Source: Thinopyrum elongatum
Lineage: Eukaryota; Streptophyta; Magnoliopsida; Poales; Poaceae
Assembly (NCBI GenBank): GCA_011799875.1
Contig: CM022303.1
Coordinates: 427,233,230 to 427,297,229, forward strand
Length of the DNA stretch: 64,000 nt
Direction of reading: 5' to 3'
Part shown: one piece after another, positions 22,162 to 32,199 of the stretch
Layout of the letters: every line of letters begins with the position of its first letter
How positions within the stretch are numbered: position 1 is the first letter of the stretch
Program-made: the position numbers and the translations under genes
The notes under the pieces: model-generated
What the model saw: the letters and a program-made list of their open reading frames with translations, nothing else
The model's database searches: none
Told to the model about the DNA's origin: nothing

Positions 22162-25100
22162 CTATGTACGTCGAGTGCGGGGAGGCCCCTTGGATGGAGA
22201 TAGAGTTCGGGCTCGCTTGCTTGCCTCTCGCGCCTTGGCGGCGACCTGACACTTCGGCCTTTCGACACTAGTTTGGCATTCGGCCGCCAGGGCTGCAGTG
22301 TGTTCCTCGGTAGAAAGAGAGAGCTCCGTACTGCCATTGACTGTGATGACTCCTCTTGGTCCGGGCATTTTCAGTTTGAGGTAGGCATAATGGGGGCCAA
22401 CATTGAATCGAGCGAACGCCGTTTGGCCTAGGAGGGCGTGATAGCAGCTACGAAAGGGGGCAGTGTCAAAGATCAAGTCTTAGCTTCGGAAGTTGTCCGG
22501 AGAGCCGAACACAACTTCCAAGGTGAGGGTGCCCGAACAGCGGGCTTCAATGCCGGGGATAACACCCTTGAAGTTGGTGTTACTGGGTTTGATCCTTGAT
22601 GGGTCAATTCCCATTTTCCTTATTGTATCTTAATAGATCAGGTTGAGGCCGCTGCCTCCGTCCATGAGGACTCTGGTGAGGTGGTATCCATCGATGATGG
22701 GATCTAGGACCAAGGCCGCCGATCCTCCATGACGGGTACTGGTCGGGTGGTCCTTGTAGTCGAAGGTGATCAGATATGCCAGCCATGGATTAAATTTCGC
22801 GGCTACAGGCTCTATGGCGTAGACATCCCGAAGTGCGCGCTTCCTCTCCTTCTCGGGTATATGAGTAGCGTAGATCATATTCACTGTTTTGACCTCAAGA
22901 GGGAATTGTTTCTGGCCTCCATTGTTCGGCCTGCGGGGTTCCTCATCATCCTCGCTGCGGGGGCTTTTGCCCATATCCTCGGCTATGAGTTTGCCGGCCT
23001 GCTTGATTACCGAACAGTTACAGTTGATGTGGTTAGCGGGCTTTTCCGAGGTGCCATGGATCTGGCAAGGCCTATCTAGGATGACGTCCAACTTGGTGGG
23101 TCCGTCCTGGTTTCCTTTAGAGGGCTTTTTCCGTGGCCCTGACTTGGGATTGCGGAATCCGGCATTTACTGCCATGTCATCAGCTTCGGCGCCGTTATGC
23201 CAGCGCTTATACTTATTACGTCGGGGCTTCCCGTTGCCATCCCAGACTTTCGAAGTGTCGGGGTCATCTAGGTTGGTGCTTCTACGAGCCAACCAGCTAT
23301 CTTCGCCCGCACAAAAGCGGTTCATGAGGGAGGTAAGAGCCAACATTGTCTTCGGCTTATCTTGGCCGAGCTGGCGTTTGAGCCATTCGTCCCGGATACT
23401 GTGCCTGAATGCAGTTATGGCTTCGGCATCCGGGCAATCGACTATCTGATTCTTTTTGGTCCAAAACCAATTCCAAAATTGCTGGGCTAACTCACCGGGC
23501 TATTGGACCACATGGCTCAGGTCACCGGCATCCGAAGGCCGGACATAGGTGCCTTGAAAGTTGGCTCGGAAAGCGTCCTCGAGCTCTTCCCACCTCCCTA
23601 TGGAGTCTTCTAACCAATGCCGGGCTGGTCCTTTCAGCTTTAATGGAAGATATTTAATGGCGTGGACATCATCGCCTCGTGCCATATGAATGTGAAGAAG
23701 AAAATCTTCAATCCACACAGCCGGGTCTGTAGTTCCATCGTATGGCTCGATGTTTACAGGTTGAAACCCTTTTGGAAATTGGTGCTGCATCACCTCATCA
23801 GTGAAGCACATTGGATGAGCAGCACCCCTTATTCGGGCCACATCACGTTGAACCTCGGATTCCATCCTGGCCCGATGTTGATCCCGAACCCTATCGTTCC
23901 GGCCGAACCATGCTTGGTATCCGTCTCATCTGTTGGGAGGGTAACCTCTTGATCCATAGATGGACCTTGACTGACGTGCTCTAGCGGCCAGGTCGTGTCG
24001 CATCTCGTATTGATATTCTGGCTGCGCTGCCTTCTTGCCTTTTAGGCGATGTGGGATGGGTGGGTATCTGGCTTCTCCAGCCGGCCTGTCCCGGCCTCGT
24101 GGGGGGCAGTCTGGCTGGTCGCCTTGAGTTTGTCTTGGTGGTATGGGCTCAATGACCTCATCGTTGAATTGTGGCAACAGCTTCCACTTTGGGTAGCTTT
24201 AGTTTTGTTGATCATAGTCGTACCCTTCTTCGGCCGCCAAGACATTTGTCCATCTGTTCTTGAGGGTGTCCTGTTCGGCCTTGAGCTGTTGCTGCTCCTT
24301 TTTTAGGCTTCGTGCGGTGCCAATAAGTTGCTGTTTGAACTGCTCTTGGTCGAGTGGATCTTCGGGGACTATAAAGTCCTCGGCCCCGAGGCTGACCTCT
24401 TCTCCGGAGAGAGGGAGGTAGTTACTGTCCTCGGACTCGTTGAGGTCCTTGGGATTAAACTTGTCCTCGTGCTCCTCCGACCCGCTGGGCTGCTGGTCGG
24501 GGGTGGGGTCGCCGAGGTCTTCGATATTGTCCAGGGTGTCGCCCTCCCTAGTGCACGTGTTGGTTTCCCTGCTCCTATGTCCCCTGGACCGTCGGCGCTG
24601 TCATTGGCGTTTGGGTGGCTCCTCGCCTAGCTTGTCTTTTCTGGGGGTGCCATCACCGTTATTTGCGCTGTCCCCATTGTCCTTGGGGGTGTCCACCATG
24701 TAAACATCATAGGTGGAGGTTGCCTTCCATCGGCCCGTGACGGAGGGGATGGCTTCAGTGTGGACTGTTGATTCGATATCGTTGTCCATGTCTTCGGCCT
24801 CATCGGAGGCATAGTCCAGCATGTCAGTTAAATCTTCGACAGTGGCTACTTGGTGGTGGGTGGGGCGTAAAATTCCAAGTGGCCTGCCTCAAGGTCCTGC
24901 TGAGTGCGGGCCGAGAATAGTTCATCCGTAATGGTCATTGTTTGGATCCGATAGAGAACCTCGTTTATCAAGGCGAGACTGGTTGGGTCGGCATTTAAGA
25001 TCCTTTTGGAGTTGATTTCCGGTGTGATGATGATGCGAGGAGTGGATTCGGTCGGGGTCGACTCCTGGTCTTCGGATGCTGAGCTAGCGAGGGATCCGAA

Positions 25101-25561
25101 GATTGACCGATGGTGATGAGGGAGAGTTCGTCAGGGACTGACTGGTCCAGGGGGACCGGACTTGCGTCGAGGCTCGAGGCCAGACCCATGGCGGGGGGAG
25201 TGAGCCCAGCCGAGGTTAACTCTGGGCCTTCAAAGGCAGCGGTTGCATCCGGGCTAGTGGCCTGGTGTGCGTCAATGGCCAATCCAATGATTGGCCCAAG
25301 GGGGGATCCGGGGGCCGAGGCTCCTGGGTTTTCAGACGTCTCGGACGATGCCGAAAAGCCAGTGAAGATCAGATCGCCCCGAGCATCAGCGACGTATTCC
25401 AAGTTGCCAAACCTGATATGGTGCTCAGGGGCGAACTTGTCGAACAGGTCAAGATGACCGGTCGAATTGGCGTGCAGAATGATACTGCCAAACGCAAAAA
25501 GCTGGCCGGGGACGAAGATGTCCCCCGTGTTGATGTCGTCTCCGATGATCAGGCGAGCCAT
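22162..25561 (-). pseudogene. gag and aspartic protease of T1, broken
   Basis: Reading leftward, a 5' ORF from 25561 to 24995 (188 residues, MARLIIGDDINTGD) begins about 30 nt after the primer site. An acidic segment follows at 24822-24601. The capsid part is 23865-23500 (YDGTTDPAVWIEDFLLHIHM and WEELEDAFRANFQGTY). A CQIHGTSEKPANHINC zinc-knuckle-like motif lies near 23065. The protease core is LMDGGSGLNLIY at 22660-22630, with a DGG variant of the usual D-S/T-G. The C-terminal protease region lies at 22476-22162. Stops and shifts separate these pieces. The product would form particles and mature them but could not copy RNA. Confidence 0.75.
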
Positions 25562-25591
25562 CGATCCTTCGGCGATCCAACAGTGGAACTC

Positions 25592-25607
25592 TCAATGAAA
25601 GCACCAA
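25592..25607 (-). promoter_or_regulatory. primer binding site of T1
   Basis: TTGGTGCTTTCATTGA (minus strand) directly abuts the 5' LTR end ...CCGACA. The position is diagnostic. I have not identified the tRNA. Confidence 0.65.
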
Positions 25608-26092
25608 TGTCGGTGTCAAAACCGGCAGATCTCGGGTAGGGGGTCCCGAACTGTGGATCTTGGATCGATGGGGAACAAGGGACGTTGGACTTGACCCAGG
25701 TTCGGGCCCTCTCTAAGAGGTAATACCCTACGTCCTGCTTGATTATATTTCTTTTGTATACGGGGATTATAGAGTTGAACTACCAAGAGATCGGATGAGC
25801 AAAACCCTAGGCTGGTAGGATGGCAATTGTTCTCTAGCCTCTACGGACTAAGTCCCAGGTTTATATAGACACCAGGGGTATTAGGGTTACACATGGTCAG
25901 TTACAATTAAGGAAAAATCATGCCGAATCTTCTATCTTGACTTGGAGTACACACCAAGGCACAAAAGGCCTCCTGTCTGGATACAATGTTGCCCCGTAGT
26001 TCGGTCCTCCAGTAGCCACAGTGCGGCCCAAATGTCCGGCCCATAAGAGACAGGCCGGCACCCCGAGGACCCCCTAGTCCAGGAGACCCTTG
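25608..26092 (-). repeat. 5' LTR of T1
   Basis: It pairs with 16600-17083. Both share ccggc-gatctcgggtagggggtcc, the CTATATAAAC TATA-like element, and the end ctagtccagga. A gap of about 10 bp near 25690 and scattered substitutions separate the two LTRs, so the insertion is not recent. Confidence 0.9.
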
Positions 26093-26102
26093 GTAGGCGC
26101 GG

Positions 26103-26276
26103 CCATGATATGGGCTGCTAACAGCCCTTGGATCTGAGATAGAACGGTCGCATGCTAAGTTGTTGAAAATTTGCAGAATAACCCTCTAGGATAGGATATT
26201 CAACCATAGGTCTAGAATCATGCCATGCAACCGTTTGTTCTCAGATCCAAGGGCTCTCGGAAGCCTATATCATGGG
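26103..26276. mobile_element. small inverted-repeat element (MITE)
   Basis: The left arm reads CCATGATATGGGCT then AGCCCTTGGATCTGAGA; the right arm on the opposite strand reads CCATGATATAGGCT then AGCCCTTGGATCTGAGA. The arms are about 55 bp with a roughly 65-bp AT-richer loop, and the element has no coding capacity. T1 inserted within a few bases of its left end. No target duplication could be fixed, so the superfamily (Mutator-like is possible because of the long arms) is open. Confidence 0.65.
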
Positions 26277-26498
26277 AGCATGGAAAGCTTCGTATCGCCT
26301 GTAATTTTCCCGACGCTTGACGTGCGAACACGCAAATGCTATACTGTCAGGCCTACAAAGTGGGCTAGTAGACATGAAATCTAATTGGGCCCCCATAGTA
26401 CTGTGCATGAAGCCATTTATCCACTGGGCAAGCCACTACTCCACCATTTGCATGCACCACTCAGCATTTTTACACTCGGAAAATCGCTAGAAGTGCGC

Positions 26499-26580
26499 TC
26501 CTACTCGTCCCCGGCCATCCTTTAACATTACGGTAGTTCGCTCCTAGCCGACCCATCCTTTCACATTACAGCAGTTCCAC
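26499..26580 (+). promoter_or_regulatory. tandem duplication in the presumed promoter of the exonuclease gene
   Basis: Two units of about 40 bp, gctcctactcg-ccc--ccatccttt-acattac-g-agttc and gctcctag--cgacccatcctttcacattacagcagttcc, end 25 bp before the start codon at 26606. They may duplicate a leader or promoter element. There is no clear TATA box nearby. Confidence 0.4.
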
Positions 26581-26605
26581 TAATCCTAACCCTCCTCGAA
26601 AATCC

Positions 26606-27331
26606 ATGGCGTCCCAAATCTCCATGATCGGCGGTGAGTACAAGGTTAGAACCATCACCGGCGATGAGTTCGACATCATCTACACCCGTTCTTCCGCGAC
26701 GGTGAAAGGATGCCTTGCTCGCTTCAAACGCATGCTCGAAAAGTCAGATGGTGATGAGTGGGTCGCTGGGCTAGATGTTGAGTACACCACATTCCTGGGA
26801 AAAGAGAAGAATCTAAAGGAGGAAGAGAAGAAGAAGCCCACCGTGATCTAGGTTTGCGTCCATAACTTGTGCTTGGTCTACCACATATGCCATGCCGACG
26901 TTAAGTGCGAGGATTTGAAGAACTTCCTCACAGACGACAGAGTCAAATTCATTACTGTAGACTTTCACAATGACAAGGAAGTCCTAGGTCTAATAGGCCT
27001 CGTTGTAGGCCAGCCCTTCGACCTCCAGAAGAATAGGCTGGTGTCCTCCCATCAGCCTTCAATGCTGACCCTGGCAGGAGCCATGGTTGATCCTTTGTAT
27101 GGTAAACCAACAAAACCTCACCACAAGTTTCATCTTGCATGGGAGTGGAATGAAATAGATAAAGACCACATCCAGTATGCTGCAATGGATGCCTACCTTT
27201 GTTTCAATATCTACAAGGGTTGGATGAAGAGAGAGAGAGAGAGCCTAGTGTGCGGTTCAAGCAAAGAAGTATCGGCCAAGAGGAAGAGGGGCAAGGACGA
27301 AGTCGAGGGCATGGACGAGGAGTCCGAGTAA
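26606..27331 (+). pseudogene. WRN-like 3'-5' exonuclease domain protein, broken by one stop
   Basis: This is a single-exon frame of 242 codons starting ATG at 26606 (MASQISMIGGEYKV) and interrupted only by a TAG at 26849-26851, after which the same frame continues to the TAA at 27331. The three DEDDy exonuclease motifs are visible: LDVEYT (Exo I, D-x-E, near 26774), VDFHNDKEVLG (Exo II region, near 26960) and QYAAMDAY (Exo III, Y-x3-D, near 27175). A Lys/Arg/Glu-rich tail follows (AKRKRGKDEVEG), probably nuclear or nucleic-acid contacting. The family removes nucleotides from 3' ends of DNA or RNA and is expanded in grasses. The stop replaces a residue just before the VCVHNLCLVYHICHAD block and could be CAG to TAG. 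The truncated product would lose two of three catalytic motifs. Confidence 0.8.
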
Positions 27332-27832
27332 GGTGGCAGTGTCGTTGCTCATGGTGGTTATAATGCAGTGTTTATCGGATTAGTTGCTTAGCTTAATTTC
27401 AGGGTGCTTAGTTTTATTTTAGGGGTCTGTTGTGCTGAGCCCCCAGCAGAACTATGTTATGTTCTTTCTCGTTACTTTAACTATTTAGTACGTACATACT
27501 AGTATTTCTTATAGTTCATCTTGTAGTTGGTAGTACTACCACTCGTTTCTTCACATTATATACGTACTATATATGATATGGCCAACACCATATAGCCAGC
27601 AGTTGGCTAAACTATTAACCATGCTCTAAGCATGCCACATACGCAAAACACTTAAATGAGATAAGTAGTTCTAAAAAAAACTTAAATGAGAGAAGTTTAC
27701 CCAAAGCATGAAGGAGTTTAGTTGTCAAAGAATGAAATAGGTATGCTAATTTCTTTAATAGACTTTAGCACCCCATCTAAGCACGTACTAGCTTTTTTAT
27801 ATTACTATGCCTAATTTGGCGACGAGCGCTCT
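27332..27832. other. 3' flank of the exonuclease gene
   Basis: AT-rich, with gtacgtacatac and tatatacgtactatatat words and a small hairpin (atatggccaacaccatat, near 27577). No gene was seen. Confidence 0.35.
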
Positions 27833-28047
27833 GTATATGTACCACCTTTTTTCTTTAATTTCATCTTGTTAGTTTTTCTCCATGGCGCAATCCATCGATA
27901 CTACTAGTGTACAAAAGTATATTTAAAAGGCGAGGGCGGGGTAGTCTCGCCTGGTCGGTTTGACAGAGAGGCGAGGGCCTTTGTGATTTGATGGCTCATT
28001 ACTGCTGGAAGGTGGGGCCTTGTGATTTGACTGCTCGTATAATTGTT
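27833..28047. repeat. promoter-like dispersed repeat, copy 2
   Basis: Colinear with 11790-12055 (see that entry) and about 50 bp shorter. It holds a TATA-type TATATTTAAAAG near 27919. No coding sequence was recognised directly downstream on the plus strand. Confidence 0.6.
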
Positions 28048-28398
28048 GCCAACGACGTGAGGAGGAGCAAAGAACCGTGCGGTATAATCTAGTTTTCCAT
28101 TCGAGTACTAGTACGACGGAGGAGCGTGAAACACGGTAGCCCAGTGAGATATGGCGATAAAAAATGATCTAATTTGCTAGTCATCGATCCCACGACACCG
28201 CTCATCGTTAGCATTGTTCTATTCGTGCCTCACAGAGAATGTGACACATGCAGCGAAACACCTGAAGCAAAAGAAGAAACACATGAGCAAAAGAAGAAGG
28301 AAGATTACCCCCCAAAAAAGAAGGAAGACGCAGACACAAGTCTGGGGCGCTACTCTCTACTTCATGAAGGGTTGCTGGCCGCGGAGTCCTAACTGCTT

Positions 28399-29082
28399 CT
28401 ACATCGCCTCCACAACCTTCATCTCCTCGCGCCTCTCCTCTGCCATTATCTTCTTTCTGTCCATGACATGGGATTTCTCGAGGGCAGCGTTCATCATCTC
28501 TTCCACGGCCGCATTACGTTGCTTGGCAGCAGCCGGGTGCTCGATGCGGAGCTTCGCCAACTCCTTCTTCTGTTCCATGAGGAGGGCGTCCAACATCTTC
28601 ACCGAGGAACTCCTCTTCTCATGCAGCTTCTTCCAGCTGGTGTTCTCCTCATTCAGTAGGTCGAGCTCATGGCGGAGCTTCGCCTTGTACTCCTGAAGTT
28701 GCAGGATTTTGCCAGTCGCCTTCTTACCCGAGGCAATGCTCTCCTTCAGCAGCTTCACCAAGCCAGCGGTCAACTCCTCCTACTTATTGAGCTGAGCGGG
28801 CATATCGTCGAGGCTCTCCTTAGCAGCTTCACCAAGACGTCAGTCAACTCCTTCTGCTTATTGGGCTAAGTGGGCATGTCATCGAGGGATAACGACTCCA
28901 GCACCTCCAGCTCGGCATGTCCGCCTCCGTGGCTAGTGCGTTCCTGGGAGCCCTCGCCTGCCCGTGAAAGATCTTTCGAGGCCTCTACGAGGCGGCGATC
29001 CCTCTCTTTTATTTTTCGTGGCCTTGGTCGCCGCTCCCTGTTACTAGTAGTTCTCTACCTAGAGCTCTGCACACCGGCCATG
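28399..29082 (-). pseudogene. coiled-coil protein of unknown function, broken
   Basis: The intact C-terminal frame (28773-28399, 124 residues) is strongly charged and heptad-like: LVKLLKESIASGKKATGKILQL, LDLLNEENTSWKKLHEK and MEQKKELAKLRIEH. Upstream on the same strand an ATG at 29082 starts MAGVQSSR and then meets a stop. Further in, Ser/Arg/Glu-rich fragments (RERDRRLVEASKD, GGGHAELEVLESLSLDDMP) are separated by stops and shifts. A partial 72-bp internal duplication (28741-28887) adds a second LVKLL segment. I know no family name. It lies just downstream of the exonuclease gene, on the opposite strand. Confidence 0.5.
28741..28887 (-). repeat. tandem duplication inside the coiled-coil gene
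   Basis: Two units of about 72 bp each contain, on the plus strand, ctcctt-agcagcttcaccaag, gtcaactcct-ctncttattg-gct and gggcat-tc-tcgagg. The second unit has a stop in the frame of the first. Confidence 0.65.
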
Positions 29083-29130
29083 GCAAGGACAGATGAACAA
29101 GAAATACTTATGAGGACAAAGGTAGAGTAA

Positions 29131-29715
29131 TTTTTGGCTAGGTAGTTCCCCTTTTTATAACCTACTTGCACTAGTACTAAAACCTGCATAGTGGGAACAC
29201 GTTCAGGTTTGATACGTAGGTGTGAACATGTTTGCACTTAATTATAGCATGGTAGTACTACTTTGGAATTTGATGGGAACCAGCTAAAGATTAATTGATG
29301 GTTTTGGTTTCGAAGCCCGAAACGGCTCCCGATGAGTTTCCTGGAACACAAATTTTAAGTACTACTGCTCAAGTGCAGTCACACACAAGTTAGTGATGTA
29401 ACTGGTCGTACGTGTCAGACCAAGCCAATGCGTGTCCCTTCGGTGAGACGTGGGTGCGACTTACTGTCAAGTATTATGTGATGGAGACTTGTGGTTGTGG
29501 CTTCGGGTGATTGTCATGACCAAGCATTCAAAAACTCATGATAAATCAATTACCATCTTTTTCCAAATGACCAAGTATTTTCACAGAAATACAATACATA
29601 TAGATGGAGTGATTGTCATGGTTGCAAACCACCATGACACAGCAAGTTCACTCCAGCAGCAACCGAGTAGGTCACTACATCGCTGGTGGGGAAGGAGGGT
29701 AGCTCACCTCGCCTA
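29131..29715. other. noncoding region before the nested complex
   Basis: No gene was recognised. The region 29500-29715 is unique-looking host sequence next to the 3' end of the S LTR. Confidence 0.35.
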
Positions 29716-30165
29716 TGCTACTTCTTGAGCTTGCGTTGATTTTTCCCTTGAAGAGGAAAGGGTGATGCAGCAAAGTAGAGATAAGTATTTCCCTCAGTTA
29801 AGAACGAAGGTATCAATCCAGTAGGAGGCACAAGCAAGTCTCCAATCTATGCACCTGCACAAACTAACAAACACTTGCACTCAACACGAAAAAGGGGTTG
29901 CCAATCCCTTCACGGTCATGAACAAGAGTAAGATCTAAAAGGGATAGGTATAAAAGATAAATAAAAGCGTAAACTAAAGTAAATATAAATAAATTGCAGA
30001 AAGGTATTTTGGGGTTTTTCGGTTTATCGATCCGAAAATATATGATGGAAAATAGACCTAGGGGCCATAGGTTTCACTATAGGCTTCTCTCTTGAAAGAA
30101 AACATACGGCGGGTGAATTATGGTTGGAGGACTCCCGAGGGGCCCACAAGCCCTCAGGGCACCCC
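29716..30165 (-). mobile_element. S: distal half of a Sabrina-like 3' LTR, split by the CACTA element
   Basis: On the minus strand this is the end of an LTR finishing GCTCAAGAAGTAGCA at 29716. Landmarks are ttgatccga-style and 'gataccttcgttcttaactgag' sequence near 29800 and a Sabrina-like run before it. It continues without loss at 56759 once the CACTA element and one CCC target copy are removed. The outside flank GCCTA (29711-29715) is the expected 5-bp duplication, but its partner is outside the window. Confidence 0.75.
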
Positions 30166-30690
30166 CACTAAAGGAATTAGCTTCTTTGTCGTCTGCCATG
30201 GCAGAAGGCAAAGGACCAGAAAGCTGACGGAAAACCTCTTTGCCGTCAGCCACTGACAGCAAACCTGTCCAGCACAGTAAGCTACGGTAAACAGCTTCTT
30301 TGCCGTCTGCTTTCTCACAGCGAATGGGAAAGAACCTTTGCCATCGACGGCAGACGGCAAAGAATGTGGACGGCAAAGAACAGATGCTAGCCACGTTAGG
30401 TGGCCAACGGGAGGCTTTGCCGTTTGCCAGCTGACGGCAAACATGCCCTCCCCTTTGTCGTCCGCCTTGTGACGTCAGCAGACACATCACTCCACCCAGC
30501 TCTTTGCCGTCTGCCACAGACGGCAAACCTCTCTAGCCTTTGTCGTCTGACGCAGACGGCAAAGTGACCAAATGGGTCAGCTCCCAGGTTGCACAAGTTG
30601 CTGCCACACGGCCTATTTGCCGTCTGCGGCAGACGGCAAAGACCCCTTTATCGTCGGTGGCAGACGGCAAAGAGGCTGCATTGCCTCTTT
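30166..30690. repeat. left terminal and subterminal repeats of C
   Basis: About a dozen copies of TTTGCCGTC or its complement GACGGCAAAG, often as near-palindromes such as tttgccgtctgc-agacggcaaag (near 30503 and 30618). In En/Spm-type elements such subterminal repeats bind the element's own protein. Confidence 0.85.
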
Positions 30691-30732
30691 TCGTTCTGTT
30701 TTTTCTTATACCCAAGCATTTTCACAGCAAAT

Positions 30733-30770
30733 ATATGATATATATATATATATATATATATATATTTCAC
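30733..30770. repeat. (TA)n microsatellite
   Basis: About 17 TA units just inside the left subterminal region of C. Confidence 0.9.
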
Positions 30771-31009
30771 AACAAACATATGAGATATCGAACACATAGA
30801 TAGCAAGTTCCACATACATATGAGATATCCAATACATAGCAAGTTCCACATACATAGTTCATCCATACATATTACAAGTTCCACATAGCAAGTTCCACAT
30901 TGCACCAAAATGAAAACAAAAAGGGAAAACAAGCACTCCATCAATGCAAGCTTCCATGAAGTGAATGAAATCTATAAAATGGGAAATAAGAAAGTTAGAA
31001 GAAGAAGAA

Positions 31010-32110
31010 GAAGTATATGACATTTATGAGCTAACTTAGGTAAAATGACATTTATGAGCTAACTTAGGTAAAAAAGACATTTATGATCTAACTTAGGTAA
31101 AATGGATCATTTATGTGCTAACTTAGCTAAAATGGATCATTTTGTAGCTAACTTAGCTAATGGATCATTTTGGAGCTAACTTAGGTAAAAATGACATTTA
31201 TGAGCTAACCTAGGTAAAATGGATCATTTATGAGCTAACTAAGGTAAAATGGATCATTTATGAGCTAACTTAGCTAAAATGGATCATTTTGGAGCTAACT
31301 TAGTTAAAATGGATCATTTTGGAACTAACTTAGGTAAAATGGATCATTTTGGAGCTAACCCAGGAAAAATTGATCATTTTGGAGCTAACCTAGGTAAATG
31401 GATCATTTATGAGCTAACTTAGCTAAAATGGATCATTTTGGAGCTAAACTAGCTAAAATGGATCATTTCGAGACTAACTTAGGTAAAATGGATCATTTTG
31501 GAGCTAAGCTAGGCAAAATGGATCATTTTGGAGCTAACCTAGGTAAAATGGATCATTTTGGAGCTAACTTAGGTAAAATGGATCATTTTGGAGCTAACCT
31601 AGGTAATTATGCCATTTTTGAGTTAACTAAGCATATTATGCCATTTTTGACATAAGTAAGCTAAGTATAGGTCTTTATTGAGCTAACCTAGATAACTAAG
31701 CATATTAGAGCTAACTTAGCATCTTAGAGCTAACTTAGGTCATTTTGGAGCTAACTTAGGTAAAATTGATCATTTTGGAGCTAATTAAGCTTATTATGTT
31801 ATTTTGGAGGAAAATAAGCTAAGTATATGACATTTATGAGGTTAACAAGGTTGTTATGCCATTTTTGACCTAAGTAAGCTAATTATGTCGTTTTTGACAT
31901 GAGTAAGCTAAGTGTATGTCATTATTGATCAAACCTAGTTAACTAAGTATATTTGAGCTAACTTAGCATATAAGAGCTAACTTAGGTAAAATGGATCATT
32001 TTGGAGCTAAGTAAGCTTATTATGTCATTTTGGAGGAAAATAAGCTAAGTCTAGGTCATTATGGTAAGCATATTGGAGGAAATAAAGCTAAGTCTAGGTC
32101 ATTATGCATT
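31010..32110. repeat. 30-bp minisatellite array inside C
   Basis: The unit is of the type atggatcattttggagctaa followed by cttaggtaaa, with variants atttatgagctaac and, toward the right, ttatgccatttttgac. About 30 units are recognisable and become irregular after 31650. Because 30 is a multiple of three, a plus-strand frame at 31428-31655 stays open with a 10-residue repeat (MDHFGANLGK). I read this as a by-product of the array, not a gene. Confidence 0.85.
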
Positions 32111-32199
32111 TTTATATAAAAAATTGAATACCTAACATGAACTAACAGTATATATATGTATATAATACAAATTGAATACCTCACATGAACTAATAATAA

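Larger units (their letters stand above)
16600..26092 (-). mobile_element. T1: complete nonautonomous Tat-type LTR retrotransposon
   Basis: Two LTRs of 484-485 bp (16600-17083 and 25608-26092) are flanked by a perfect 5-bp duplication GTAGG (16595-16599 and 26093-26097). In element orientation the order is 5' LTR, primer site, 5' ORF, gag-protease, about 1.2 kb without coding, a multi-exon ORF on the opposite strand, polypurine tract, 3' LTR. Reverse transcriptase, RNase H and integrase are absent. An antisense ORF in front of the 3' LTR is a known trait of the Tat branch of Ty3/gypsy. Every frame carries stops or shifts, so this copy is dead. Confidence 0.9.

Noticed and set aside
30166..30690. 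Regular TTTGCCGTC repeats resembling a CRISPR-like array
   Set aside because: Repeats are in both orientations, irregularly spaced and at both ends of a CACTA element; this is a plant nuclear sequence.
31428..31655. 75-residue frame of perfect decapeptide repeats
   Set aside because: Explained by the 30-bp minisatellite; no start context, promoter or non-repeat domain.
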